Program-made: the position numbers and the translations under genes
Source of the DNA: CAZGAQ01 sp964523405
GTDB taxonomy: Bacteria; Planctomycetota; Phycisphaerae; UBA1845; Fen-1342
Assembly: GCA_964523405.1 (NCBI GenBank)
Contig: CAZGAQ010000003.1
Coordinates: 124,001-188,000, forward strand
Length of the DNA: 64,000 nt
Reading direction: 5' to 3'
Part shown: positions 26,749 through 34,846 of the stretch, piece after piece
How positions within the stretch are numbered: position 1 is the first letter of the stretch
Layout: every line of letters begins with the position of its first letter
The notes under the pieces: model-generated
The model's database searches: none
The model's input: only the letters and a program-made list of their open reading frames with translations
What the model was told of the DNA's origin: nothing

Positions 26749-27252
26749 TTAACGGGCCTTCATATCCATCAACGACTTGCCGCCGCCCTTGTTCTCCTTC
26801 GGTGTGTACGTGGCCTCGCCCGCCTTGATTAGAATCGCCTGCTTCGCATCCATCCCCCGCCCACCCGGCAGGTCGCGCTTCACGACGTCCTGGTTCGTGT
26901 TGATGCCCTGTCGCGCCAGGAACGCCACGATCGTCTCTGTGCGCCGCTGCGCCAGGGCGTCGTCCTCGTTGGTGCTGAACCGCACCTCCCCGCCGTGCTG
27001 CTCCAGCAGCCCCACCAGGCGCTGCAGCCGCTCCTCCCCCAGGCTGTTCAGCGTCGCCCGATGCGGATGAAAGTGGATGTCCGAAACCGTCATGTCTTCC
27101 AGGAGTGCGTTGTCCACCATGTGGGCGTACGTGTCGTGCAACTCACTGGTCCGCTCGGCCGTCCCGTGCGGCGGCGCGTTGAGCCGGGCGGTAGGCTCCT
27201 GGCAACCGCACAGCAGTCCGGCCAAGACGGCGCCGATCAGCACACGTTTCAT
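26749..27252 (-). CDS. OmpA-like C-terminal domain lipoprotein
   Basis: The protein has 167 residues. GAGGAG precedes the ATG at 27252, and the signal ends in a lipobox, AGLLCGC. Residues about 60-130 resemble an OmpA-like peptidoglycan-binding fold: MTVSDIHFHPHRATLNSLGEERLQRL, then a helix and DALAQRRTETIVAFLARQGI in the position of the usual RA..V...L...GI. The standard NPxD/R motif is not complete, so binding is uncertain. It heads a two-gene operon with the TPR lipoprotein. It probably lies in the outer membrane or periplasm. Confidence 0.7.
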   Translation of the reverse strand: MKRVLIGAVLAGLLCGCQEPTARLNAPPHGTAERTSELHDTYAHMVDNALLEDMTVSDIHFHPHRATLNSLGEERLQRLVGLLEQHGGEVRFSTNEDDALAQRRTETIVAFLARQGINTNQDVVKRDLPGGRGMDAKQAILIKAGEATYTPKENKGGGKSLMDMKAR

Positions 27253-27471
27253 CACGGTCTCCTCGGGTTGAACCCCGTCCGGGCGACCCGCGGCGCAGGT
27301 CACACGAAGCGGAGATACTCTGCCAATAAAATCGGCGTGGGCGCTCGCTCCTCTGAAGCGCAAATCCCGTCCGGGAGCGCCGCTCAGGCGAGATTTGCGC
27401 CCGGGATTTGCGCCCCCCCGCTCCGTGCCCCCCGGGCAGCCCCCGCTCTCAATCCCGGTTAGAATCCCGCC

Positions 27472-29124
27472 ATGCTCCGCGCCAGGCTCACGGCTCTTGT
27501 CACCCTCGCGCTCCTCACGGGCGGCGCGTTGCTGACCATCCTCGGCTACGCCGGGTACTGGCGCAGCGCGTGGTACCGTGCGCGTTGCGCCTCCGCCCTC
27601 AGCAGCAAGCTCGGCCTGCCCAGTGCCATCGGCGCCGTCGTGCCCCGCTCCCACCGTTCGCGCGAGTTCCGCGACGTCCGGATCTGGCTCCCCCAGCACC
27701 GCGACGAAGCTGCCTACTGCGCCAGCGCGACCGTCATCCGCGTGCCCACCCCCACGGACCCCGAGGCCTACGAGCTCGTCCTCCGCGGCGGCCGCTCCGA
27801 AATCTCCACCCGCACCTGGCTGCGCGAAGACTACCGCTTCGTCCTCGAATCCGGACTACGCCCCGGCTTCGACCCCAACGGCCCCCGGCGCGTCACCTTC
27901 AGCGACATGGATCTCACCTTTCAACGCGAGCAGTTCCGCGCCGCCCTCCACGACGCCACCGGCATCGTCTCCTTCGACGACGCCCGCGCCGGACACGCCA
28001 GCATCGCCTGCCACGACTTCAACGGCCACCTCACCCCGCAGCCCGTGCTCCTCGAAGGCCGCTTTTCGCCCCAGCCCCGCGGGATCCGCCTCGACCAGAT
28101 CGAAATCGCCATCCCCGAGCTGCCCGTGGCTCTCGCCGGTCTGACCTCGCTCGCCGGGCTCGACCTCCGCTCCGGCGCCTTCAGCGGCCGCATCACCTAC
28201 CGCGAGCTGCCGCGCGGCGCCCCCGTCACCTGGGCCACCTCCGCCGCCTTCTCGCCCCAGACCCTGCAAGCGGACGGGCCCGACCAGCGCATCCTCTCGG
28301 TCAGCGGGCGCCTCACGCAGCTCCTGCTCGCCGAATGCACCGCTGGCTTCGTGCGCCAGCCGTGGCACGGCACCGTCCCCGAATTGCAGCTCGATGAGCT
28401 CCAGCTCGTGGACAACCACCTGCAGAGCATCCGCTTCCGCGGCACCTTTACCGGCGTCGTGCTCGGCGACTTGCTCGCCTCCTGGGGCCTCGACGCCGTC
28501 GGCGGCAACCTCCTCCTGCGCGTCCACTCCGCCGAGCTGTCCCCCGCCGGCATCGAGCGCTTCGTGGCCTCCGGCCGCTGCGAGAACCTCTCCCTCGAGC
28601 AACTCACCGCCGCGCTCGGCTGGGGTCGTCTGGCGGGCACGGGGCAACTGCAGATCGACGACTTCACGATCGTGCAGAACCGGCTCGTCTCCTGCGACGC
28701 CACGCTGCGCGCGCTGCCCGGCGGACCCGCGGCGAACTACATCGAGCGCGCCCTGCTCTCGAGCGTCCTGTCCCACACGCTCGGCCTGGAGCTGCCCTCC
28801 TTCCTGCCCGAGCGCTTCGAGTACACACAGCTCGGCCTCCGCCTCGAAGTCCGCGACGAAATGCTCCACGTCTTTGGCACGCACGGCACCCACGGCAAGA
28901 CGCTGCTGACGGTCATGCTGGCCGAGCGCGAAATCCCCGTCCTCAGTGAGCCGGAGCAGGCCTTCGATCTGCGCCCGCAGTTCGACACGTGGCGCCCGCG
29001 GCTGCTGGCGGAACTGCGCGCCCGCCTCCCGCAGCTCACGCCGGCGGACGCGTGGCGCGCCCTCTTGGCCCGGCGGAATCCGCCACCCCCGCCGGCGAAT
29101 TCCCAGCCCCGTCCCCCGGAGTAG
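27472..29124 (+). CDS. Membrane-anchored protein of unknown function, possibly AsmA-like
   Basis: The protein has 550 residues. One N-terminal membrane helix (LVTLALLTGGALLTILGYAGYW) is followed by a long strand-rich region. Recurrent patterns such as LDQIEIAIPELPVALAG, LDLRSGAFSGRITY, VDNHLQSIRFRGTFTGVVL and QLQIDDFTIVQNRLVSCDATL resemble the repeating strands of AsmA/TamB-like bridge proteins. The similarity is by pattern only. The C-terminal tail is Pro-rich. It ends 3 bases before the histidine kinase gene, so the two are translationally linked and may share a role in envelope sensing or lipid handling. Confidence 0.6.
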   Translation: MLRARLTALVTLALLTGGALLTILGYAGYWRSAWYRARCASALSSKLGLPSAIGAVVPRSHRSREFRDVRIWLPQHRDEAAYCASATVIRVPTPTDPEAYELVLRGGRSEISTRTWLREDYRFVLESGLRPGFDPNGPRRVTFSDMDLTFQREQFRAALHDATGIVSFDDARAGHASIACHDFNGHLTPQPVLLEGRFSPQPRGIRLDQIEIAIPELPVALAGLTSLAGLDLRSGAFSGRITYRELPRGAPVTWATSAAFSPQTLQADGPDQRILSVSGRLTQLLLAECTAGFVRQPWHGTVPELQLDELQLVDNHLQSIRFRGTFTGVVLGDLLASWGLDAVGGNLLLRVHSAELSPAGIERFVASGRCENLSLEQLTAALGWGRLAGTGQLQIDDFTIVQNRLVSCDATLRALPGGPAANYIERALLSSVLSHTLGLELPSFLPERFEYTQLGLRLEVRDEMLHVFGTHGTHGKTLLTVMLAEREIPVLSEPEQAFDLRPQFDTWRPRLLAELRARLPQLTPADAWRALLARRNPPPPPANSQPRPPE

Positions 29125-29127
29125 CCC

Positions 29128-31080
29128 GTGAAGAGTCGCGCCGAAACACGCCTGGTGGCGCTCGTCGTGGCCGTCAGCCTCGCGCTGACCGGACTCACCG
29201 TGTGGGCCGTCTACCGCCAGGGCCGCGCGCTGCGCGAGCGCGAAGTCTCGGACCTCAAGGGCGCTGCCCTCGCCGCCGCCAGCCAACGCGAGGCTGCCCT
29301 CCTCGCCGACCTGCAGCGCGCCGGCGATACCGCCGGACGCCTCTGGCAGACCGGCGCCACCGATGACCTCGATGTCTGGGCCGCGGACCAGCGCACCTGG
29401 TTCCTCGTGTGCATCCTCCCCGCGGGCCAGGCCCCGCTCTTCTTCCCGCGCACCCTGCTCGAACAACCCCTGCCCAGCCCGCCGCCCGAGACGCAGGAGA
29501 GCGGCAACCTGACGGCCGCCCTCAACTACTTCCGCCGCCTGGCCACCAGTTCCGATCCCCTCACCCGCGCCGGCGCGCTCGTCGCCTCCGCCACCTATGA
29601 GCAGCAGCTCGGCCACCCCCTCGCCGCTGCCCGCATCTTCGCCGAGGCCGCCGATGTCCTGCGCCGCACGCCGGGCCTGGCCCGCTTCGCCTTCCGGGCC
29701 GAGCTGCAACGCATCGATTCCCTCATCGCCGCCGGGGAACATGAGCGCGCCCGCGAGCTGCTGGCCGAGTTCCTCAAGAGCCTCTTGGGCGACCACCCCG
29801 CGCACCTCGGCGCAACCGAAATCGCCCGCCTCCAGCAGCCGGTGCGCGAGACCAGCCCCGCCGCCGGTGACCCGCTCGCCGACCAGCTCGCCATCCTCCA
29901 GCAGCGCGCCCAACGCCGCGCCCAGATCGTCGCGGCCGCCACGCCTCTGCTGCAGACGGCCGAATCGAGCCCCGGCGGCGACAGCTTCGCCTTCACCGCC
30001 GTCCCCTCCGCTCCCGGCGAGCTCCTCATCGTCGCGACGCGCACCCTCAGCGCCTCCGCGCGCCTCGCCATCGTGGCGCCCGCCCACAACCTGCTCACCC
30101 ACTACTTCGGCCCGCCTGATGCGAACAACCCCTGGCAGGTCGCGCTCCCCAACCAGCTCGACGACCGCCCCCAGCTAGCCCGCCTCGGCCCGGCTTTCGC
30201 CAGCGCCGTCCTCGTCCCCGCGCCCGCCTCCGCCACCCGCCTGCGCAATATGGAACATCGCCAGCTCGCCGTGCTGGTGCTGGCCGCGGCCGGCGCCGCC
30301 GGGGCCTGGGTGCTCGTGATTTGGATGATGACCCGCGTCGTCGCCCGCCAGCGCCAACTCGCCCACCTGCAGAGCCGCTTCGTCGCCGACGTCAGCCATG
30401 AGCTCAAGACGCCCCTCGCCCTCATCCGCCTCCTGGCCGAAACCATGGCCGCCCAGCGCGTCCGCGACCCCGACAAGATGCGCTCCTATCACGAGACCAT
30501 CACCCGCGAAAGCGAACGCCTCTCCTCCCTCCTCGACAACATCCTCGACCTCGGGCGCATCGAGTCCGGCCGCAAGAAATACGAATTCGCCGAGTGCGAT
30601 CTGGCCCGCGTCGCGCGCCAGGCCTGGTCCCTCTTCGAGCCCCAGTTCGCCCAGGACGGCTTCGACGCGCGCCTCGACATCGCCCCCGCGCTGCCCACCG
30701 TCCGCGCCGACGGGCAGGCCCTTCAGCAGGTGCTCGTCAACCTGCTGCAGAACGCCCACCGCTACGGCCGCGACGGCAAGTACGTCCGTCTCACCGTCGC
30801 CCGCGAAGGATACTTGATCGTCCTCGCGGTCGAGGATCACGGCATCGGCATGAGCCGCGCCGAGCTCGACCGCCTCGGCGAGAGCTTCTTCCGCGCCGAC
30901 GACGCCTACGTCCGCCAGACCCGCGGCGCCGGCCTCGGTCTGGCCATCGTCAACCACATCGTCACCGCCCACCACGGCAAAATCGAAGTCCACTCCCGCC
31001 CCGGCCAGGGCAGCAAGTTCACCGTCTGGATCCCCTGCGCGCCCGACACCTCCGACGCCACCTCCGAACAAGGCGCGTAG
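29128..31080 (+). CDS. Membrane sensor histidine kinase
   Basis: The protein has 650 residues and starts at GTG 29128 after GGAG. A membrane helix at residues about 10-30 and another at about 380-402 enclose a 350-residue extracytoplasmic sensor region with helical, TPR-like stretches. HisKA follows with FVADVSHELKTPLALIR, His near residue 424. HATPase_c follows with the N box VNLLQNAHRYG, the G1 box EDHGIGMS, the F box ESFFRADDAY and the G2 box GAGLGLAIVNHI. All kinase boxes look intact. No response regulator gene is adjacent, so the partner is elsewhere. The gene is coupled to the AsmA-like gene upstream, which may feed it an envelope signal. Confidence 0.9.
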   Translation: MKSRAETRLVALVVAVSLALTGLTVWAVYRQGRALREREVSDLKGAALAAASQREAALLADLQRAGDTAGRLWQTGATDDLDVWAADQRTWFLVCILPAGQAPLFFPRTLLEQPLPSPPPETQESGNLTAALNYFRRLATSSDPLTRAGALVASATYEQQLGHPLAAARIFAEAADVLRRTPGLARFAFRAELQRIDSLIAAGEHERARELLAEFLKSLLGDHPAHLGATEIARLQQPVRETSPAAGDPLADQLAILQQRAQRRAQIVAAATPLLQTAESSPGGDSFAFTAVPSAPGELLIVATRTLSASARLAIVAPAHNLLTHYFGPPDANNPWQVALPNQLDDRPQLARLGPAFASAVLVPAPASATRLRNMEHRQLAVLVLAAAGAAGAWVLVIWMMTRVVARQRQLAHLQSRFVADVSHELKTPLALIRLLAETMAAQRVRDPDKMRSYHETITRESERLSSLLDNILDLGRIESGRKKYEFAECDLARVARQAWSLFEPQFAQDGFDARLDIAPALPTVRADGQALQQVLVNLLQNAHRYGRDGKYVRLTVAREGYLIVLAVEDHGIGMSRAELDRLGESFFRADDAYVRQTRGAGLGLAIVNHIVTAHHGKIEVHSRPGQGSKFTVWIPCAPDTSDATSEQGA

Positions 31081-31224
31081 CGCCAGGCCCAAGCCCGTCC
31101 CGCACGAATAGGAGCGGCACCCGACGACCTTTGCGTGCCACCGCGCGCGGAACCCCACCTCCGCTCCCCGGGGAGCATAAGCCTCCGGCCTGTCCCTTCC
31201 CCACGCCCCGAGGAGCCGCGTTCT

Positions 31225-31255
31225 CACCGCGAAGGACGCCGCGGACGCGAAGGAA
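31225..31255 (+). repeat. Nonamer-period repeat A (CGCGAAGGA type)
   Basis: CGCGAAGGA, CGCCGCGGA and CGCGAAGGA follow one another with a 9-base period after CAC. It is related to the elements at 32924, 33009, 33105 and 58397. Confidence 0.6.
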
Positions 31256-31676
31256 ATGCGGGGCGCCGGCACCGAATGCGAAAACCGCCCCTCCGTGCCG
31301 CTCGTGCGAGAATCCCTTCTCGCACGCATTTCCCGCGAGAGCCCCTTCCCGCCTCCCATGTGGCACAGGCATCCTGTCTGCGTCCGCCCCCGTCATCCGG
31401 TCTCGCACCGCCCGGCCCTTCCCGCCAACCCGTAGGGCAGGTTGCGCAATCCACGGCGCCGCCCCCCTTGTCATCAATCCCTCGAACACCGCGACGTCGC
31501 AACCTGCCGTCTTCGCTGGCCGCTTCAGCGGCCGTCCCCGGCGCAGCCGGGCAAATAGGCCAGTCGTTTACGACTGGTTCCCCGCCACCCCCAATTCTCC
31601 TCCCGTTCCGGGGGAGCACGGGCCTCCGCCCCGTTCGCGCCCCCCCATCCCCTCCTCGCCGCAACGCGGCGCCGGA

Positions 31677-31790
<114 letters not shown>

Positions 31791-31910
31791 GAAATCCGCC
31801 CCCCTCTACCCTGCCCCAACGGGGCAGAGGAAGCCCCAATCACCCCACCCCTGTCCGGCGTTCCCTCCCGGGTGTACCCTGCCCACAACCACACCAACGG
31901 CGAGGTGCCC

Positions 31911-32909
31911 ATGGAAACGCAACCCTGCCCCTTGTGCAACAACCAGTCCACGTCTAGCCCTGTCACTCATAACCACAACATAACGCACTGTACCTGCTCA
32001 AACTGCGGTGAATTCGCCCTTCCCAGTGCATTTCAGACGATGGTCTCCGACAACCTACACGACCCACGCCTGCACGCCCTCGTCCGCGAACGCAGCCTCC
32101 ACCAAGGCCCGGTCCTGCTCTACCTCGACAATCCCGCTCCGAGCATCGAGGGGTACACGCCACTGCAGATCGGCTCCGTTGACCACGACTTTCCGACCTT
32201 GATCAGCGACCGACTCGATCGAGCACTCCTGAATCTCGCGAAGCTGTCACCCCAACTGGGCACGCGTGTCACCGTACCCATGACGGCACCTGCGGTCCTG
32301 TTCGCCAAATCGCAAGCTGAAGCGGGCTACACCATCCGCGCACTTATTCAGGATGCGCTGATCGAGTCCACCATAGACTCCGGCGGCTACGCTGCCACGC
32401 TGACGCCCAAAGGCTGGAGCCGCGTCGCCGAACTCCAATCGGGCCGCAAGCGCGACCCACGCAACCCCGCCTTCGTCGCCATGTGGTTCGGCAACGAGAA
32501 GAAGCCGGAAACCCCCGCCTTCATGGGCACCGTCTATGAACAGCAGATACGCGCTGCCGTGGAATCCGCCGGCTACCGCTGCACCCGCGTCGACCTCGTC
32601 GAGCACAATGACTTCATCATGGACCAGATCCTCGGGCTGATCCGCCAGGCCCCCTTCGTCATCGCCGACTTCACCGGCAACCGCGGCGGCGTCTACCTCG
32701 AAGCCGGTTTCGCCCGCGGCCTCGGCATTCCCGTCATCCACACCTGCCGACGCGCGCACTTCAACCGGGCCCACTTCGACATCAAGCAGATCAACACCAT
32801 CAACTGGAAAGAACCGCAGGACCTGTTCGAGCCCCTCCGCCACCGCATCCTCGCCACCCTCGGCCAAGGCCCATTCGCGGGGCAGCCGGCCAACGAACCC
32901 TCGGCCTAA
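31911..32909 (+). CDS. Zinc-ribbon protein with nucleoside-2-deoxyribosyltransferase-like domain
   Basis: The protein has 332 residues, and CGAGGTGCCC precedes the ATG at 31911. An N-terminal ribbon has CPLC near residue 6 and CTCSNC near residue 29, which could bind zinc. A middle region of about 150 residues is unrecognised. The C-terminal 130 residues match the NDRT/DRHyd fold: FVAMWFGNEK, then YEQQIRAAVESAGYRC, VDLVEHNDFIMDQILGLI, FVIADFTGNRGGVYLEAGFA and GIPVIHTCR. The Glu of YLEAGFA is in the position of the catalytic nucleophile of NDRTs. Enzymes of this superfamily cleave N-glycosidic bonds of nucleosides or NAD-type molecules and occur in conflict systems. A defence role is an inference. 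Confidence 0.7.
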   Translation: METQPCPLCNNQSTSSPVTHNHNITHCTCSNCGEFALPSAFQTMVSDNLHDPRLHALVRERSLHQGPVLLYLDNPAPSIEGYTPLQIGSVDHDFPTLISDRLDRALLNLAKLSPQLGTRVTVPMTAPAVLFAKSQAEAGYTIRALIQDALIESTIDSGGYAATLTPKGWSRVAELQSGRKRDPRNPAFVAMWFGNEKKPETPAFMGTVYEQQIRAAVESAGYRCTRVDLVEHNDFIMDQILGLIRQAPFVIADFTGNRGGVYLEAGFARGLGIPVIHTCRRAHFNRAHFDIKQINTINWKEPQDLFEPLRHRILATLGQGPFAGQPANEPSA

Positions 32910-32923
32910 ACACCCCTGATCAT

Positions 32924-32963
32924 CACCTTCTTCGTGCCCTTCGTGTCCTTCGTGGTCGAATGG
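32924..32963 (-). repeat. Nonamer-period repeat B
   Basis: TTCTTCGTG, CCCTTCGTG and TCCTTCGTG follow in tandem, which is CACGAAGGA-type repetition on the minus strand. It lies just after the stop codon of the gene at 31911. Confidence 0.7.
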
Positions 32964-33008
32964 TAGTCCCAGGATTCCTGCAATGCCTAGATCACGACGA
33001 CCTACTCT

Positions 33009-33041
33009 CCGCCTTCGCGTCCTCGGCGTCCTTCGCGGTGA
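33009..33041 (-). repeat. Nonamer-period repeat C
   Basis: CCTTCGCGT, CCTCGGCGT and CCTTCGCGG in tandem, the same family as the other nonamer elements. Confidence 0.65.
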
Positions 33042-33104
33042 CATCCCGTCAACGGTGAAATCCCGCCAGATATCGCCGAACGCCGCCATTCCCCCACGCT
33101 CCCT

Positions 33105-33140
33105 CTTCCCTTCCTGCGCTTCGTGTTCTTCGTCGTGAAT
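33105..33140 (-). repeat. Nonamer-period repeat D
   Basis: CTTCCTGCG, CTTCGTGTT and CTTCGTCGT in tandem, ending just before the ATG at 33151. It may include the leader of that gene. Confidence 0.55.
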
Positions 33141-33150
33141 ACTGACTCGT

Positions 33151-34401
33151 ATGGACATCGCCCGCGACCAATTCGACCGCGTCCTTTCCCCCGTACTCCA
33201 CTACGCCAACAAGATGCCTCCCGGCTATTTCTACTGGCTCTGGCCTTACCACATCCCCCTTGGCGCCCTCACCCTCCTCGTCGGCGATCCCGGCCTCGGC
33301 AAGTCCCTCCTCGCCGCCGACCTCGCCGCCCGCCTCACGAACGGCGCCCCGTGGCCCGACGGCATATGGCTCCCCGATCCCCAGCTCGCTGCCTTCCCCG
33401 CCTTCAACCACCAGTACCCCGCCGGCTCCGTCCTCTTCGCCTCACCCGAGGACCGTGCCGATACCACCATCCTCCCACGCCTCGCCGCGGCCGGTGCCAA
33501 CCTCGACCACGTCGCCTTCCTCTCCGGCGCCACCCCCACTTCTTCCCTCGATCCCTTGATCCCTAGATCCCTTGATCCCTCTTCTCTCGATCCCTTGATC
33601 CCTCGATCCCTCAATCCCTTAATCCCTACTCCGCTCCAATTGCCCGCCCACCTTCCCCTCCTCGCCGAGGCCATCCGCGCCCAGCGCGAAACCCGCCTCG
33701 TCATCCTCGACCCGCTCCACGTCCTCCTCGCCCCCGGCGCCTATGCTAGCCCCGACGCCGTCACCCAGCTCATCAACGGCCTGTCCGACCTCGCCCACTC
33801 CTACGGCCTCGCCATCCTCGCCGTCTGCCACCTCGTCAAGGTCCGTTCGCCCCGCGTTCTCTGTCGCGTCCGCGGCTCGCTCTCGCTGGTCGCCGCCGCT
33901 CGTTCGGTCCTCATGGTCTCGCCGCACCCGACCGATCCCCACGCCCGCGTCCTCGCCCCGCTCAAGTGCATCTACGGCGCCCCACCGCCGCCACTCACCT
34001 TCCGCATCGTCGCCCCCCATCCGTCCGAGCTTGCCCCCGACGCCCCCATACTCCAGGCCCCCGCCCCGCACTTGGTATGGAATAACTCCGTAGACAAGCC
34101 CGGCGACACCTCCAACGCGCACACGATCCCCGCCGACCTGCTCGACTTGCCCCCGGACGCGCACGTCGCCTTGGCGGACGCCTGCACCTGGCTCACCGAC
34201 TATCTCGCTGCCGGACCCCGTCCCCTCGCCGAACTCCTCCGCGACAGCCGCGCCGTCGCCGTCTCCCTCACGACTCTGCGCCGCGCCAAGCGTCTGCTCT
34301 CGGTCTACTCGTACAAGTCGACTGTCACCGGCCCGTGGTACTGGTCCCTCGCCCAACGTCCCGATATCCAAGATGACCAGTTAGGACGCGCTCAGAAATG
34401 A
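33151..34401 (+). CDS. AAA_25/RecA-like ATPase with a repeat-encoded insert
   Basis: The protein has 416 residues. The Walker A motif is VGDPGLGKS near residue 48, and the Walker B strand is RLVILDPLHVLL near residue 190. VLFASPEDRADTTILPRL is typical of the AAA_25 (RepA/DnaB-like) family, found in phage and plasmid replication modules. The C-terminus looks like a winged-helix region (PLAELLRDSRAVAVSLTTLRRAKRLL). Residues of about 132-162 come from an octamer DNA array (33544-33630), giving a Ser/Leu/Asp/Pro-rich insert between the Walker motifs. The role may be replication or DNA handling of an integrated element; no partner gene is adjacent. Confidence 0.75.
   Translation: MDIARDQFDRVLSPVLHYANKMPPGYFYWLWPYHIPLGALTLLVGDPGLGKSLLAADLAARLTNGAPWPDGIWLPDPQLAAFPAFNHQYPAGSVLFASPEDRADTTILPRLAAAGANLDHVAFLSGATPTSSLDPLIPRSLDPSSLDPLIPRSLNPLIPTPLQLPAHLPLLAEAIRAQRETRLVILDPLHVLLAPGAYASPDAVTQLINGLSDLAHSYGLAILAVCHLVKVRSPRVLCRVRGSLSLVAAARSVLMVSPHPTDPHARVLAPLKCIYGAPPPPLTFRIVAPHPSELAPDAPILQAPAPHLVWNNSVDKPGDTSNAHTIPADLLDLPPDAHVALADACTWLTDYLAAGPRPLAELLRDSRAVAVSLTTLRRAKRLLSVYSYKSTVTGPWYWSLAQRPDIQDDQLGRAQK
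33544..33630 (+). repeat. Octamer tandem array inside a coding region
   Basis: Units of the form TCCCTNRA (TCCCTCGA, TCCCTTGA, TCCCTAGA and others) repeat about nine times with one 15-base interruption. Because 8 is not a multiple of 3, successive units are read in different frames, which yields a peptide rich in S, L, D, P and I. Confidence 0.8.
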
Positions 34402-34611
34402 TTCTTGGTCACCTTGGGCTGACATCGCACGAACCGCTCACGCCCTCGAACCATGTACCAGTCCCCGTTTCACTCGTGCATCAACCCACTCCACCGCTTC
34501 GCCCGTCTTTCCTCTCCCTCGGGCGAATGCCTTCAACCGACAAGCCCACTGCTCACAGAGCGGTGCCACACGCGCCGAGAGCCCCGTTTCTCCGCGGCAC
34601 GATCGCCGTGT

Positions 34612-34634
34612 GCCACTGCTGTGTCAGCAGTGGC
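34612..34634. terminator. Perfect hairpin, possible terminator
   Basis: GCCACTGCTG, loop TGT and CAGCAGTGGC form a perfect 10-base stem followed by CTTTCTTC. It lies about 210 bases after the AAA ATPase stop codon. The weak T-run makes termination uncertain. Confidence 0.45.
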
Positions 34635-34734
34635 CTTTCTTCGCATACCCCACCAACCGGGGCGCATCCGCGCCACCCCGGCGCCGCCCATCTGCCACTC
34701 CTCGTCCCGCGTGCCGCGCGACTCCGCTTTCGTT

Positions 34735-34820
34735 ATTCGCTATTCGCGATTCGCCATTCGCGCCCTGCCGTTCCCTCTCTCCTCAACTCGCTACTCGCTA
34801 CTCGACACTCGCTACTCCCC
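34735..34820 (+). repeat. Two heptamer arrays (ATTCGCN and ACTCGCN)
   Basis: Four tandem units ATTCGCT/G/C/G occupy 34735-34762. Five units based on ACTCGCT occupy 34786-34820. The shared unit is AYTCGCN, so both arrays probably derive from one seed. Confidence 0.75.
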
Positions 34821-34846
34821 TCTGCCGTTCCCTGCTCCCTCAATCC

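Larger units (their letters stand above)
34402..34846. other. Spacer with hairpin and heptamer arrays, at the skew change
   Basis: About 445 bases without a convincing gene. It holds a perfect 10-base-stem hairpin (34612-34634), four ATTCGCN heptamers (34735-34762) and five ACTCGCN-type heptamers (34786-34820). The plus-strand G/C bias changes close to its right end. No DnaA box (TTATCCACA) was seen. Confidence 0.6.

Noticed and set aside
27856..30102. Long open frame on the minus strand opposite the AsmA-like and kinase genes
   Set aside because: Antisense shadow of two real genes; biased composition and no ribosome binding site or domain.
33544..34820. CRISPR array
   Set aside because: The arrays have units of 7-8 bases without spacers, and no cas gene is present.
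34402..34846. Open frames in the spacer before the DUF1080 gene
   Set aside because: They translate simple heptamer repeats and biased sequence and lack start signals.
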